Below are positions 27,116 to 37,700 of a stretch of DNA of 64,000 nt, piece after piece (within the stretch, counting starts at the first letter, position 1; the number at the start of each line of letters is the position of its first letter). This stretch comes from Chitinophagaceae bacterium (GTDB lineage Bacteria > Bacteroidota > Bacteroidia > Chitinophagales > Chitinophagaceae). The translations under genes and the position numbers were made by a program. A model generated the notes under the pieces. That model searched no databases and was not told the origin of the DNA. It saw only the letters and a list, made by a program, of their open reading frames with translations. The stretch covers positions 248,001 to 312,000 of the forward strand of contig PMSV01000012.1 of assembly GCA_003168265.1 (NCBI GenBank). The letters run 5' to 3'.

Positions 27116-28438
27116 CTATTCCAGGCCAAAAAGACCATGGTTCAAAAGTTGAAGTGTCCTCGTCTTGAAAGAAGAAGGAACTAGCAAAGAGATATTGTGC
27201 TTGCTTCCTCCATAACTTACCATTCGTACCGGAATATCGGATAGTGAGCTAAAGAGCTTGCTGAGTACATCTTTCGTTTCCGCAATTTCGTTCCCTACAA
27301 TCGAAACGATAGTATGATTATCTTCCACTTCAATACTTCCAAAAGGCTCCAGTTCTTTCACTATATCTTTGAGATGAGGTGTATTTTCGATCGTCACGGA
27401 AACGGCCACCTCTGAAGTGGTTATCATGTCGATGGAAGTTCTGTATTTTTCGAATACCTCGAAGATCTTTCGCAAAAAACCATAGGCAAGCAACATGCGG
27501 CTGCTCTTGATATTTATCGCCAGAATGCCATCCTTGGCAGCCACGGCTTTCACCCCAACTGAACCTGCTTCTTCAGTGATCAGCGTTCCCCTGGCCTCCG
27601 GGTCCATTGTATTAAGCAATTTCACGGGCACCTTATAGAACTGGGCTGGCCAGATAGAAGCCGGATGCAGGATCTTCGCTCCAAAATAGGCAAGTTCGGC
27701 TGCTTCTTCGAAACTCAACTGTTCAATAGCCAGAGTCTTTTTAACGATCCGGGGATCATTGTTATGCATGCCGTCGATATCGGTCCAAATTTCGCAAACG
27801 GAGGCATTGATGGCTGCGGCCACCAGCGAAGCGGTATAATCGCTTCCGCCTCTTTTAAGGTTGTCCACTTCGCCTTTATAGTTTCGGCATATATAACCCT
27901 GTGTGATAAAAAGCTTTTTATCCGGATATTTCTGCAATAACTGGCTCAGCTTAACTTTAATGCTTCCGATCTGGGGTTCATCATGTGCGTCAATGCTCAT
28001 GAATTCAAGAGCGGGAAGCAAGACATGATCAACACCATGCTCTTCCAGGTAAATACAGAAAAGTTTGGTCGACAAAAGTTCGCCCTGGGCAAGAATATCC
28101 TTGCTCAATGCCTCACTAAAGGAAATCTTCAGGATGATATGAAGGAATTCGAAATGTTCGGCTAATATGGATTGGGCCTTTTTGTAATTTTTCTCCTCCT
28201 TTACCAATTCCTTAATAAATGATTGATAATATGCTTCCAATTTTTCAATGTGCTTTTTGGCCTGCTCTCTTTCTCCAGTCGCAATGGCATTGACTATCTC
28301 CACCAGAGAATTGGTGGTTCCGCTGAGAGCGCTCAGCACAACGATTTTCGGCTCCGCTTCCTTGGTAATCAATTCCGCCACCTGTAGCATGCGCTCCGGC
28401 TTGCCAACCGAAGTGCCGCCAAACTTCATGATCTTCAT
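27116..28438 (-). CDS. aspartate kinase (monofunctional)
   Basis: This 440 aa enzyme phosphorylates L-aspartate, the first step to lysine, threonine, methionine and isoleucine. The kinase domain starts KIMKFGGTSVGKPERM and holds GGSDYTASLVAAAINA near residue 200 and EAAELAYFGAKILHP near residue 240. Two ACT domains follow in the C-terminal third (LAINIKSSRMLLAYGFL, then VSIVGNEIAETKDVLSKL), so feedback control by an amino acid is likely; which one cannot be read. There is no fused homoserine dehydrogenase. A -7-like TATATTTA lies on the minus strand at 28458-28465. Confidence 0.94.
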   Translation of the reverse strand: MKIMKFGGTSVGKPERMLQVAELITKEAEPKIVVLSALSGTTNSLVEIVNAIATGEREQAKKHIEKLEAYYQSFIKELVKEEKNYKKAQSILAEHFEFLHIILKISFSEALSKDILAQGELLSTKLFCIYLEEHGVDHVLLPALEFMSIDAHDEPQIGSIKVKLSQLLQKYPDKKLFITQGYICRNYKGEVDNLKRGGSDYTASLVAAAINASVCEIWTDIDGMHNNDPRIVKKTLAIEQLSFEEAAELAYFGAKILHPASIWPAQFYKVPVKLLNTMDPEARGTLITEEAGSVGVKAVAAKDGILAINIKSSRMLLAYGFLRKIFEVFEKYRTSIDMITTSEVAVSVTIENTPHLKDIVKELEPFGSIEVEDNHTIVSIVGNEIAETKDVLSKLFSSLSDIPVRMVSYGGSKHNISLLVPSSFKTRTLQLLNHGLFGLE

Positions 28439-28520
28439 GTCAATTTTATTTGGAGAGTAAATATAAGAGTTTAGAAAATTGAAGATTAAATGATAGAGTT
28501 TTAAAATAGGGATATTTTGG

Positions 28521-29612
28521 TTAATTCATCTCCTGCAATGGCAAAAGCCCCAGTTTCAAGGAAAGCCTGGCCAGGTCCTCAACTACTGGGTCCAACAATG
28601 GAATTCCAGCCGCCATCCGCTCCTTTTCAAACTCCCTTTCCGGATCTCCAGGAATTAAAATCGGACGATCCGGATCTATCGCTTTGGCGCTGCGAAATCT
28701 GCGGATCCAGTGATCCATATTTTTTTTGAACTCATCTGCAGGTCTGAAAGCATCGATCCGCATAGCTCCGAAAAAGTGGCCGATACCCTTTCCCGGCATA
28801 TTTTCAGGAATCGGAACATAGGCAGGAAAAGGCGGTACCCAGGGTCCGTAATTTGCTCCGCTCAACAAGGCCGAGAAAATATCTACTATTGAACCCAAAG
28901 CATATCCTTTGTGACTACCATGTTCCCTGTCTCCGCCAAGAGGGAGCAAGGCGCCACCTTTCTTCAACTCATGAGGATCCGTGGAAATACTTCCTTCCCG
29001 GTCCTGAATCCACCCTTCCGGGGCCGATAGGTTTTTTCTCTGTAAGATCTCCAGTTTGCCGTTGGCTGCCGTCGTTGTAGCAAAGTCCGCTACAAATGCA
29101 GGTTCTGTTCCGGCCGGAACAGCGACACAAATCGGATTCGTTCCTAGCAATCTTTCCTTTGAAAAGGTCGGAGCAACCAGCGCGCTGGCATTGGTCATCG
29201 CAATACCGATCATATCATGATGCAATGCCTGCATGGCATGATAACCGGCAATGCCGAAATGATTGGAATGTTGAACGGCTACCCAACCCGTTCCCACCTG
29301 GGCGGCTTTCTCAATTGCAATCTTCATGGCAAACTGAGCCACGGTCAGCCCCAATCCGCCATCACCGTCTACAACCGCCGTGGAAGGGGTTTGATGAATT
29401 ATTCTCATTTGCGGATTTGGATTCGCCCTGCCAGCTTCCCAAAGGCGCACATAACCGCTTAACCTGGCCACACCATGTGAATCTATTCCGCGGAGATCGG
29501 CACTGATGAGTGCCTTTGCCGCTAATTCAGCCTGGTTTGCAGGCGACCCAATCCGGAGGAATATGCCGCTGACATATTCAAGCAGTTGAGCGTAGCTGAA
29601 TTTTTTCTCCAT
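28521..29612 (-). CDS. Ldh-family (malate/L-lactate/ureidoglycolate-type) dehydrogenase
   Basis: This product of 363 aa belongs to the Ldh_2 superfamily of NAD(P)-dependent 2-hydroxyacid dehydrogenases, which are unrelated to the classical Rossmann enzymes. The motifs are visible: LRGIDSHGVARLSGYVRLWE near residue 35 with the catalytic His, VQHSNHFGIAGYHAM near residue 118, LLGTNPICVAVPAG near residue 155, and DREHGSHKGYALG near residue 226. Substrate specificity in the family ranges from malate and lactate to sulfolactate and ureidoglycolate and cannot be assigned. It is followed at 82 nt by the aspartate kinase gene on the same strand. Confidence 0.88.
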   Translation of the reverse strand: MEKKFSYAQLLEYVSGIFLRIGSPANQAELAAKALISADLRGIDSHGVARLSGYVRLWEAGRANPNPQMRIIHQTPSTAVVDGDGGLGLTVAQFAMKIAIEKAAQVGTGWVAVQHSNHFGIAGYHAMQALHHDMIGIAMTNASALVAPTFSKERLLGTNPICVAVPAGTEPAFVADFATTTAANGKLEILQRKNLSAPEGWIQDREGSISTDPHELKKGGALLPLGGDREHGSHKGYALGSIVDIFSALLSGANYGPWVPPFPAYVPIPENMPGKGIGHFFGAMRIDAFRPADEFKKNMDHWIRRFRSAKAIDPDRPILIPGDPEREFEKERMAAGIPLLDPVVEDLARLSLKLGLLPLQEMN

Positions 29613-29770
29613 GCAAGTAAGAAAGTTTGGGCGTGAAGATACTCATAACAGATTATTCTGAAAACGAAGGTTCAAAACGCTGCCATTTGAAAACCTTTAA
29701 CACATTAATTTCTTTTAATCAATATTATAGTTTCTGAATAAAGCTAATTTCGTGAAGCCAAGATTTTATT

Positions 29771-30445
29771 ATGACTATTCTGCTCGTTGAAGACGAACCC
29801 AAAGTGGCCGAATTCATTAAAAAAGGGCTTCAGGAACAGCAATACCTGGTTGAGTTGGCTTATGATGGAATCTTAGGCAAATCCCTCGCTATGAATAACG
29901 AATATGACATGGTCATACTGGATTTGATACTCCCCGGAATGAATGGGATCGAACTCTGCAGTGAGATCAAAAATCTTAAACCCGATCTTCCGGTTCTTAT
30001 GCTCACGGCGCTTGGTACGGTAAAAGACAAAGTGCATGGCTTGGAATCTGGCGCTGATGATTATATGGTAAAACCATTTCATTTTGAAGAATTGCTCGCC
30101 CGGATCAAAGTGCTGATCAGAAGGCAAAAGCTGGTTTTTCCAAGTCTGGTTTATAAGGTGGCTGATCTTGAAGTGGACAGTTATCGGAAAACAGCCAACC
30201 GTGCAGGAAAAGAAATATCACTTACTGCCCGCGAATTTTCGCTGTTGGAATTACTGGTCACCAATAAGAACCGGGTGCTGTCCAGGACACAGATTGCAGA
30301 AGCGATCTGGGGGATCAATTATGACCGTGGAACAAATCTTATTGATGTATATATTAATTACCTGAGATCTAAGATCGATAAAGGCTTCGAATATCCGCTG
30401 ATCCAGACGGTCATCGGAATGGGCTATGTGCTGAAGAGCAAATAA
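29771..30445 (+). CDS. OmpR/PhoB-family response regulator, probably controlling the RND efflux operon
   Basis: This protein of 224 aa has a receiver domain with acidic pocket ED at residues 7-8, phospho-acceptor D51 in VILDLILPGMNG, T/A switch in MLTALG and the Lys in VKPF, then a winged-helix DNA-binding domain (DLEVDSYRKTANRAGKEISLTAREFSLLE and RSKIDKGFEYPLIQTVIGMGYVL). It is upstream of a sensor kinase with a 100 nt gap and of a metal efflux operon. The 11 bp TAA-centred repeats at 32022-32076 are the best candidate for its binding site. This layout resembles CzcR/CusR regulators. Confidence 0.93.
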   Translation: MTILLVEDEPKVAEFIKKGLQEQQYLVELAYDGILGKSLAMNNEYDMVILDLILPGMNGIELCSEIKNLKPDLPVLMLTALGTVKDKVHGLESGADDYMVKPFHFEELLARIKVLIRRQKLVFPSLVYKVADLEVDSYRKTANRAGKEISLTAREFSLLELLVTNKNRVLSRTQIAEAIWGINYDRGTNLIDVYINYLRSKIDKGFEYPLIQTVIGMGYVLKSK

Positions 30446-30545
30446 TCAGGGTACGAAACCGAGAAGGCGCATTTTACTGCAAACAAGGCAATCAACGTAT
30501 ATACGAGTTTACATCTGACAAATAGAAATAAAAAAAAATGGCCAG

Positions 30546-31901
30546 ATGAAAATCAGAGACAAATTATCCCTCCAATTCACAATAATATCAGCCTTGCTCT
30601 TGCTGGTAATCCTGGCCGGTGTTTTTTTGCTCGCCTCTGCCAACCGAAACCATGATTTCCGGGAAAGACTAAAAGACAGGGCGTTTATCAATGCTGAACT
30701 GTTCCTGGCCCAGGACAATCTATCTGCCGATAAATTCCTGGAAGTCCAGAAAAAATTTCCTCAATCCCTGCCCCGTGAAATCGTCAGGATCTACGATGAC
30801 AGGGACCAGCCGGTCTTTATCAAGGACAGTTCCTTTCATTTTCCACAGGAAACCATTGAGGAGGTTAAACAGCAGAAATCCCTTTATTCCAACGATCCGG
30901 GCGGAAGGCAAACCGTTGGCATATATTATCCTGATAATTCAGGCAATTTCATCGTCATTGCTTCGGCTGTCGATACCTATGGTCTGAACCAGATCAGGGA
31001 ATTGTTCTTGGTCTTGTTAGTAGCATTCCTGATATCCGTATTCATTCTCTTCTTTTCCGGTAGGCTGTTCTCGAAAATTGCCCTTTTGCCCATGGTAAAA
31101 GTCATCAATGATGTGAAATTCATTCGATCGACCAGTCTGGACAAAAGGCTTAATGTGAAGCCGGGCAAAAAAGACGAGATCAATGAACTCGCCAGCACTT
31201 TCAACAATTTGCTGGAGCACCTCGAACAATCTTTCGAAGCTCAGAAATCCTTTGTAGCTAATGCCTCTCATGAATTGAGAACCCCCATCACGGCCATCAT
31301 CGGTAATATTGAAGTCGCCCTTACTCACGAAAGAACCAATGAAGAATACAAGGTCCTGATCCGGGAAGTGCTCGCGGAATCGGAAAAGTTGAACGACCTC
31401 ATCAATAATCTCTTCGAATTGGCCCAGGCCAATATTGACATCACTGATTTTCAACCTATCAGGCTGGACGAGCTGATATGGCTCGTAAAAGACGAATGGT
31501 CCAATAAGGTCCCGGACAGCCGGATCGAATTGAATTATGAACAGGTTGAGGACAAGAAGAAATTCACCATCATTGGGAATAGTTACCTTTTGTTTATCGC
31601 ACTTGGAAACATCTTGAAAAATGCAATTAAATTTTCGGATAACAAGATGGTTATCTGCAGGCTTTCCCTTGACGATAATGAACCCGTGATCAGTATAAGC
31701 GATTCTGGGATCGGCATCAGTAAAGAGGATCTGCAGAATATCTTTCAACCCTTTTTCAGAGGCAGAAATACCTTTGGCTATAATGGTTATGGTATCGGAC
31801 TATCCCTGGCAGAAAAAATTCTGAAATTGCATAATGTGCAGATATCTGTCCGGTCTGAACTGAATAGAGGCTCCCAATTCCTTCTCAGATTTTCAATTTG
31901 A
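30546..31901 (+). CDS. HAMP-containing sensor histidine kinase
   Basis: This protein of 451 aa has a first membrane helix near residues 12-32, an extracytoplasmic sensor of about 120 residues (with EVQKKFPQSLPREIVRIYDDRDQPVF), a second helix near residues 155-175, a HAMP linker, HisKA with the phosphorylated H242 in NASHELRTP, and HATPase_c with NILKNAIKF, DSGIGIS and GYGIGLSL. It is the partner of the preceding response regulator. Gene order suggests it senses a periplasmic metal ion, but the sensor has no obvious Cys/Met/His metal site, so the ligand is open. Confidence 0.93.
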   Translation: MKIRDKLSLQFTIISALLLLVILAGVFLLASANRNHDFRERLKDRAFINAELFLAQDNLSADKFLEVQKKFPQSLPREIVRIYDDRDQPVFIKDSSFHFPQETIEEVKQQKSLYSNDPGGRQTVGIYYPDNSGNFIVIASAVDTYGLNQIRELFLVLLVAFLISVFILFFSGRLFSKIALLPMVKVINDVKFIRSTSLDKRLNVKPGKKDEINELASTFNNLLEHLEQSFEAQKSFVANASHELRTPITAIIGNIEVALTHERTNEEYKVLIREVLAESEKLNDLINNLFELAQANIDITDFQPIRLDELIWLVKDEWSNKVPDSRIELNYEQVEDKKKFTIIGNSYLLFIALGNILKNAIKFSDNKMVICRLSLDDNEPVISISDSGIGISKEDLQNIFQPFFRGRNTFGYNGYGIGLSLAEKILKLHNVQISVRSELNRGSQFLLRFSI

Positions 31902-32021
31902 AATTTTCTTGTCATACTGACAATATGGTTAAACGCAGGTTAATCAATGGCTTGATGAGTGTCCTTAATCATTATAATAAATTATTGACTATCAATATAT
32001 TGAATATGAGATTAAAATCTC

Positions 32022-32076
32022 TTAACCCTGCTTTAATCCCCCTCTAATCCTTTCCTAATCATAGCTTAATAAACCT
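32022..32076 (+). promoter_or_regulatory. array of five 11-bp-spaced TAA(T/C) repeats upstream of the efflux operon
   Basis: The 337 nt leader (31902-32238) holds TAA triplets at 32023, 32034, 32045, 32056 and 32067, each exactly 11 bp apart, in a loose consensus YTAATCC. Direct repeats at 11 bp are the known layout of OmpR/PhoB-class boxes. A -7-like TAACTTAG follows at 32081-32088 and no TTTG lies at the normal distance, which would fit an activator replacing the -33 contact. This is inferred from spacing, not from a known motif. Confidence 0.5.
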
Positions 32077-32238
32077 TTCTTAACTTAGCCCAACATTTTA
32101 AAAAAAGACCTTCCGATTGTTTATTGATGAATGCAATTGCCACTGAAAAAAAGCATTCTGAAAACTAAAGTTCCCTTAGCATTCAAGAGAAACTGTTTCG
32201 CTTCTATGTTTAACAAATTAAAATATAATACTCTCTAC

Positions 32239-33531
32239 ATGCGACCTTGGATTGTACTCTTTATCTTGTCTGGATTCCTGGCGAAAAATCCGGCCCGTGC
32301 TCAGAATCCGCAAAAAGACACTTTGAAATTGACTATTCCCCAGGCAGAAAAAATCTTTCTGGAAAATAATTACCAATTGCTTGCCCAAAGATACAATGTG
32401 GATGCACAAAGGGCGCTGATCCTTCAGGCAAAACTCTGGCCCAATCCGAATTTTTCAATCGACCAGGGTCCGATTATTCCGATCTATGATCCGACTTCCC
32501 AATACCCGCATTCCAACTTCTTTTATAACAGCGAATTGGCGGCCGGTATTTCTCAACTGATCCTGCTGGCTGGAAAAAGAAATAAACAGATCAAATTGGC
32601 CGAAGCGAATACTTCCCTTGCAGAATATCAGTTTTTCGATTTGATCAGGACGCTTAAATACACACTGCGTAGCGACTTTTTCAATATTTATTACATGGAA
32701 CAGTCAGCCAGAGTCTATGATTCTGAGATCAAGGCCCTCCAGCGTGTGGTCAATGCCTATGCACAGCAGGAAGGAAAGGGCTATATAGCCGAAAAGGAAG
32801 TCGTCCGGATCAAGGCCCAGCTTTATAGCTTTCAGGCAGAATATGTCGGGCTGTTAAACCAGATCAAAGGACTGGAAAGTGAATTGAGGCTGGTAGTCCA
32901 GGTTAAGCCAAATGTCTTTATAGATCCTGTGGTTGATTCCAATGAGTTGGCCAAACTAAATCCCTCCAAATTCACCCTTTCCGCCCTCATCGACTCTGCC
33001 TTGCGCAACCGGACAGACCTACAGATCGCGAAACAAAATACGCAGATCAACAAACTGACCTATTCCTATCAAAAGTCCTTGGCTGTCCCTGATGTCACAC
33101 TGGGCGTTTCCTACGATAAACAGGGAAGCTATGCAAATAATTTCACCTCCCTTGGCGCCTCAATCGACCTGCCGTTTCTGAATAGGAACCAGGGCAATAT
33201 CAAATCAGCAAAGATCATGATTGATAATACGCTTGCGCTGGAAAAAAATGCAGAAGCTACCGTGGAGGAAAACATTAGCAATTCCCTGGAGATCGCATAT
33301 ACTCAGGATAGCCTTTTCAAATCAATCGATCCGAAATTCTCAGGAGATTTTGAGCGACTTGCCGATGCCGAACTGGCTGCCTACCAGCGGCGGGTAATCG
33401 GATTACTCGAATTCCTTGACTTCTATGATGCATTCAAACAAAACGTCGTTCAGGTGAACACCATTCTTTATAACCGGGTCCAGGCCTTTGAAGACCTGAA
33501 TTACTATACTGCAACAACCTTTTTTAATTGA
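32239..33531 (+). CDS. TolC/CzcC-family outer-membrane efflux protein
   Basis: This is the outer-membrane channel of a tripartite metal efflux system. I chose the ATG at 32239, which gives a clean signal peptide MRPWIVLFILSGFLAK ending ARAQ; earlier Met codons at 32131 and 32206 would bury it. The product is 430 aa, with two OEP (outer-membrane efflux) repeats: the first around LTIPQAEKIFLENNYQLL and WPNPNFSIDQGP, the second around LIDSALRNRTDLQIAKQNT and LPFLNRNQGNIKSAK. The usual coiled-coil helices lie between. It is followed at 20 nt by the adaptor gene, and its stop overlaps the alternative start of that gene. Confidence 0.9.
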   Translation: MRPWIVLFILSGFLAKNPARAQNPQKDTLKLTIPQAEKIFLENNYQLLAQRYNVDAQRALILQAKLWPNPNFSIDQGPIIPIYDPTSQYPHSNFFYNSELAAGISQLILLAGKRNKQIKLAEANTSLAEYQFFDLIRTLKYTLRSDFFNIYYMEQSARVYDSEIKALQRVVNAYAQQEGKGYIAEKEVVRIKAQLYSFQAEYVGLLNQIKGLESELRLVVQVKPNVFIDPVVDSNELAKLNPSKFTLSALIDSALRNRTDLQIAKQNTQINKLTYSYQKSLAVPDVTLGVSYDKQGSYANNFTSLGASIDLPFLNRNQGNIKSAKIMIDNTLALEKNAEATVEENISNSLEIAYTQDSLFKSIDPKFSGDFERLADAELAAYQRRVIGLLEFLDFYDAFKQNVVQVNTILYNRVQAFEDLNYYTATTFFN

Positions 33532-33551
33532 TATATTTTACAGATAAGGAC

Positions 33552-34679
33552 ATGCAACGCAAGAAATTTTTAAGTGCGGGAAAGCTGCTGTTAATCTTAT
33601 TCGGAATCATAGCTTCCCTTCTGTCAATACCGGCATGTACGCGGTCGGGAGCCAAAGTCAGTGATGAGCGGGCGCCTTATATCATCCCGGATTCATTGTT
33701 AAAAACATTGAAAATCGATTCTGTCAAACAGGGAGAACTCATCAATATCATTACCCTCACCGGCCAGGTAGATTTCAATCAGGACAAGCAGGTAAATATT
33801 TTTCCCCTCGTGAGTGGCAATATCCTTGACATCAAAATACAGCTTGGAGATTATGTTAAGGCCGGGGACGTTTTGGGAACCATTCGCAGTAGTGAAATGG
33901 CGGGCTACAGCAATAATCTGGTTCAGGCTCAAACCAATGTCATGGCTACCAAAAAGCAATTGGATGCAACCCAGGACCTCGCTCAAAGCGGCCTTGCTTC
34001 CCAATTGGATGTCACCAATGCCCAGGTCAATTACGACCAGGCTGTTTCTCAACTTGAAATGGCAAAAAGGATCCTCAAAATAAATGGCAACAATACATCG
34101 GGAGATTTTACCATAAAAGCGCCGATCAGCGGTTTCATCGTTCAGAAATTCGTAACCAATGACCAGGTCATACGAACCGATAATGGAAATGCCATGTTTA
34201 CAATATCCGATTTGAAAAATGTTTGGGTATGGGCAAACGTATACGAATCAAACCTCGAAAAGGTGCACATGGGCGATAATGTGGATGTTACCACTCTCTC
34301 CTATCCGGGAAGGGTTTTCAAAGGTAAAATAGATAAGATCATGCATGTGTTGGATCCTGCCAGTAAGGTAACCAAAGTGCGGGTCGTAATTGAAAATACC
34401 GACTATGCGCTGCGGCCCCAGATGTTCGCCAGTGTCTCGGTAAGTAATACCCAACACAAGCAGGCCATTTATGTACCGAATTCTTCAGTCATTTTTGACC
34501 ACAGCCAATACTATGTCCTGGTCTATAACGGCGAGGGCAACGCCGGCATTACACCGGTTTATCCCATAGAAAGATTAGGCAATTCCAGTGAAAAGGTCTA
34601 CCTGAAAAGTGGAGTCGCGGTTGGTCAAAAATTGATCGCTTCAGATGCAATACAGATCTACGATCAGCTAAATAATTAG
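33552..34679 (+). CDS. RND efflux periplasmic adaptor (CzcB/CusB-like), probable lipoprotein
   Basis: This is the membrane-fusion subunit joining the RND pump to the TolC-like channel. From the ATG at 33552 (MQRKKFLSAGKLLLIL) it has 375 aa. The signal sequence ends LLSIPAC, a plausible but not perfect lipobox. The barrel-sandwich part is seen as VFPLVSGNILDIKIQLGDYV near residue 85, then a coiled hairpin (MAGYSNNLVQAQTNVMATKK), the returning half-lipoyl FTIKAPISGFIVQKFV near residue 185, and the beta-barrel region. No N-terminal metal-chaperone domain or Met-rich motif is visible. It ends 24 nt before the transporter. Confidence 0.9.
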   Translation: MQRKKFLSAGKLLLILFGIIASLLSIPACTRSGAKVSDERAPYIIPDSLLKTLKIDSVKQGELINIITLTGQVDFNQDKQVNIFPLVSGNILDIKIQLGDYVKAGDVLGTIRSSEMAGYSNNLVQAQTNVMATKKQLDATQDLAQSGLASQLDVTNAQVNYDQAVSQLEMAKRILKINGNNTSGDFTIKAPISGFIVQKFVTNDQVIRTDNGNAMFTISDLKNVWVWANVYESNLEKVHMGDNVDVTTLSYPGRVFKGKIDKIMHVLDPASKVTKVRVVIENTDYALRPQMFASVSVSNTQHKQAIYVPNSSVIFDHSQYYVLVYNGEGNAGITPVYPIERLGNSSEKVYLKSGVAVGQKLIASDAIQIYDQLNN

Positions 34680-34702
34680 TGCAGATCAACTAAATCTTTC
34701 AA

Positions 34703-37700
34703 ATGACAAAGTTTCTAAGAGGGGTTATTGGATTTTCCCTAAAGAACAAATATTTCATACTTTTCTCCTCCTCCCTTCTCATCATATCCGGTATCATTAC
34801 GTTTATGAATATGCCGATCGAGGCATTCCCGGATGTGACGAATACGGAGATCGATATCATCACCCAATGGCCTGGCCGCAGCGCTGAAGAAGTGGAAAAA
34901 TTCGTGACTATTCCCATTGAGATCGCGATGAACCCGGTACAGCAGAAAATCAGCCTTCGCTCAACCAGTATTTTCGGGCTCTCCTATGTCAAATTGATTT
35001 TTGACGATGACGTGATCGACAAGGATGCCAGGCAACAGGTGATGAACCTTCTACCCAATGCCAATCTCCCTGTGAATGTTCAACCGGCGGTGCAGCCCCC
35101 CACCGGTCCGACAGGGGAAATCTTTCGTTATACGATAAAAAGTACTTTTCGGGATGTGCGTGAATTGAAGACGATCCAGGACTGGGTAATTGACCGGCAG
35201 CTCAGAAGTGTAGAAGGCGTAGGAGACATCAATAGTTTCGGGGGAAAAACAAAAGCCTACGAGATCAAGGTAGACCCGGGCAAATTAACCAATCTGGGAC
35301 TTACTCCGCTGGACATTTTCAACGCGGTCCAGAATACCAATATCAATGTGGGTGGTGATATGATCATCCAGAACAACCAGGCCTATGTGGTCAGGGGGAT
35401 AGGCCTGCTTAATGATGTTGAAGAGATCAAGAACATCATTGTGGAGAATAACAATGGAGTCCCCCTCCTGGTAAAGGATGTGGCGACTGTTGTAATCTCT
35501 AATGTACCCAGATTGGGATGGATAGGCAGAAGCGATGACGTAAAAGATTCCACCGGCAAAATAGAAGTCACTGACCAGCCGGATGTGGTGGAAGCGATTA
35601 TCGTGATGCGTAAGGGCGAAAACCCTTCGGAAGTAGTGAAAGGAATTGAGGACAAGGTCAAATATATGAATGAATTTGTATTACCCGCGGATACCAGGAT
35701 CGTTCCCTATTATGACCGTTCGGATCTGATCAGGTATGCGACACACACGGTACTGCATAACCTGGTGGAAGGCGTACTGCTGGTTATTGTACTCATATCA
35801 TTATTCCTTTTTGACTGGAGAGCCACTTTTATTGTTGCGATCATCATTCCGGTCTCGCTGCTCTTTGCATTTATATGCCTCCACCTAATGCATATGAGTG
35901 CCAATTTGCTTTCCCTTGGAGCCGTGGATTTTGGGATCATCCTTGATGGTACTATTGTGATGGTGGAGGGCATATTCGTGATTCTGGATCATCGAGCGAA
36001 GGAGATCGGGATGGAGCGTTTCAACAATATCTCCAAGTTGGGCCTGATCAAGAAAAGCGCGGCCGAAATCGGCAAACGTCCATTCTATCTCAATATCATC
36101 ATCATCACTGCCCTATTGCCCATTTTTGCTTTCCAGAAAGTGGAGGGTAAAATGTTTTCGCCTCTGGCTTATACATTGAGCTTTGCATTGTTGGGATCCC
36201 TGATTACCACACTTACCCTGGTCCCTACATTGATCAACCTGCTTATGCAAAAGAATGTCCGGGAAAAACACAATCCCATTGTTGAGCCGGTCATGCGTTT
36301 TATGCTAAAAGGTTTTACAGGGACGTTCCGGCATAAGGAGATCGTCGTGACGGTCGCATTGACATTAATGGTTGCGGGCATCTATTCCTTCAAATATCTT
36401 GGTTCAGAGTTCCTTCCGCAGTTGGATGAAGGAAGTATCTGGCTGCGTATACAGGCCGATTACAGCATTTCACTGGACAAATCGGTGCAAATTTCAAAAG
36501 AGGCAAGAGAGATCATCATGCGTTTTCCTCAGGTCCAGTATTGCGTTTCGCAAACCGGCAGGCCGGATGATGGCACCGATGTAACTGGTTTTTACAACAA
36601 TGAGTTTGATATCTTGATGTTTCCGGAGGAGGACTGGAAGCCTAAAGTGACAAAAGAGCAATTGATCGATTCGATGAACAAAGCTCTTTCTGTCATTCCT
36701 GGAGTCAACCTGAACTTTTCCCAACCGATCATGGACAATGTGGAAGAAGCAGTCTCCGGTGTGAAAGGCAGTATTTGTTTGAAGATCTTCGGGGATTCGC
36801 TCAATTATATGGAAGGCGAACTCGCTAAAAGTTTTGAGGTCTTGAAAAATGTCAAGGGGATTGAAGACCTGGGTATCATGCACAATATCGGGCAGCCTGA
36901 AATCGATATCAACCTGGATCAACAGAAAATGGCCCTCTATGGGGTCGCATCGGTTCAGGCCAATGCGGTCATCAGTATGGCGATCGGAGGACTAGGACCT
37001 GGCGGTGTACCTGCAAGCACTTTATATGAGGGCATCAGGATTTTCGATATCCGCGTCCGTTTGCCGGAAGAATATAGAAGAACTCCGGAACAATTAGGAG
37101 AATTGCTTGTGCCGACCCTCAGCGGTAGCAAGGTTCCTATCAAGGAAATAGCCGACATCGTGCCCATCACAGGCGCTTGTCTCATCTACCGTGATGACAA
37201 CAGAAGATATGCAGCGCTCAAATTCTCCGTCCGTGGCCGTGATATGGGAAGCACAATAGCTGAAGCCAGGCAAAAAATTGATGAAAAAGTGCATCTCAAA
37301 AGAGGTTATTCGCTTTCCTTCCAGGGAGATTTCGAGAATCTTCAAAGGGCTCAGAAACGTTTGGCAGAGGTGGTGCCTATAAGCCTCCTGCTCATTTTCA
37401 TTCTATTGCTAAGCATGTTCGGAGACTTCAAAGATGCGTTGCTGGTATTCAGCAATGTTCCCTTTGCCATCGCCGGCGGCATGTTCGCCTTGCATCTCAC
37501 AGGAACAAATTTCAGTATTTCAGCAGGGATCGGATTTATTTGTTTGTTCGGAATTTGTATCCAGGATGGGATCATTCTGATCACGATGTTCAAGGAAAAC
37601 CTCACTCATATCGGGGGTAAGGGCTCATTCTATTATGATATGGAAAAACTCGAGATGGAGTCCCGGCATCTCGCCCCAACCGAAAGAGAAAAAAGCTATG

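Noticed and set aside
30496-30505. Palindrome CGTATATACG between the response regulator and kinase genes
   Set aside because: Single short site, no repeat or match to a known operator.
31909-31923. TTGTCA-TAC-TGACAA inverted repeat after the kinase gene
   Set aside because: Three-base loop and no T-run, so not a terminator; no repeat elsewhere to support an operator.
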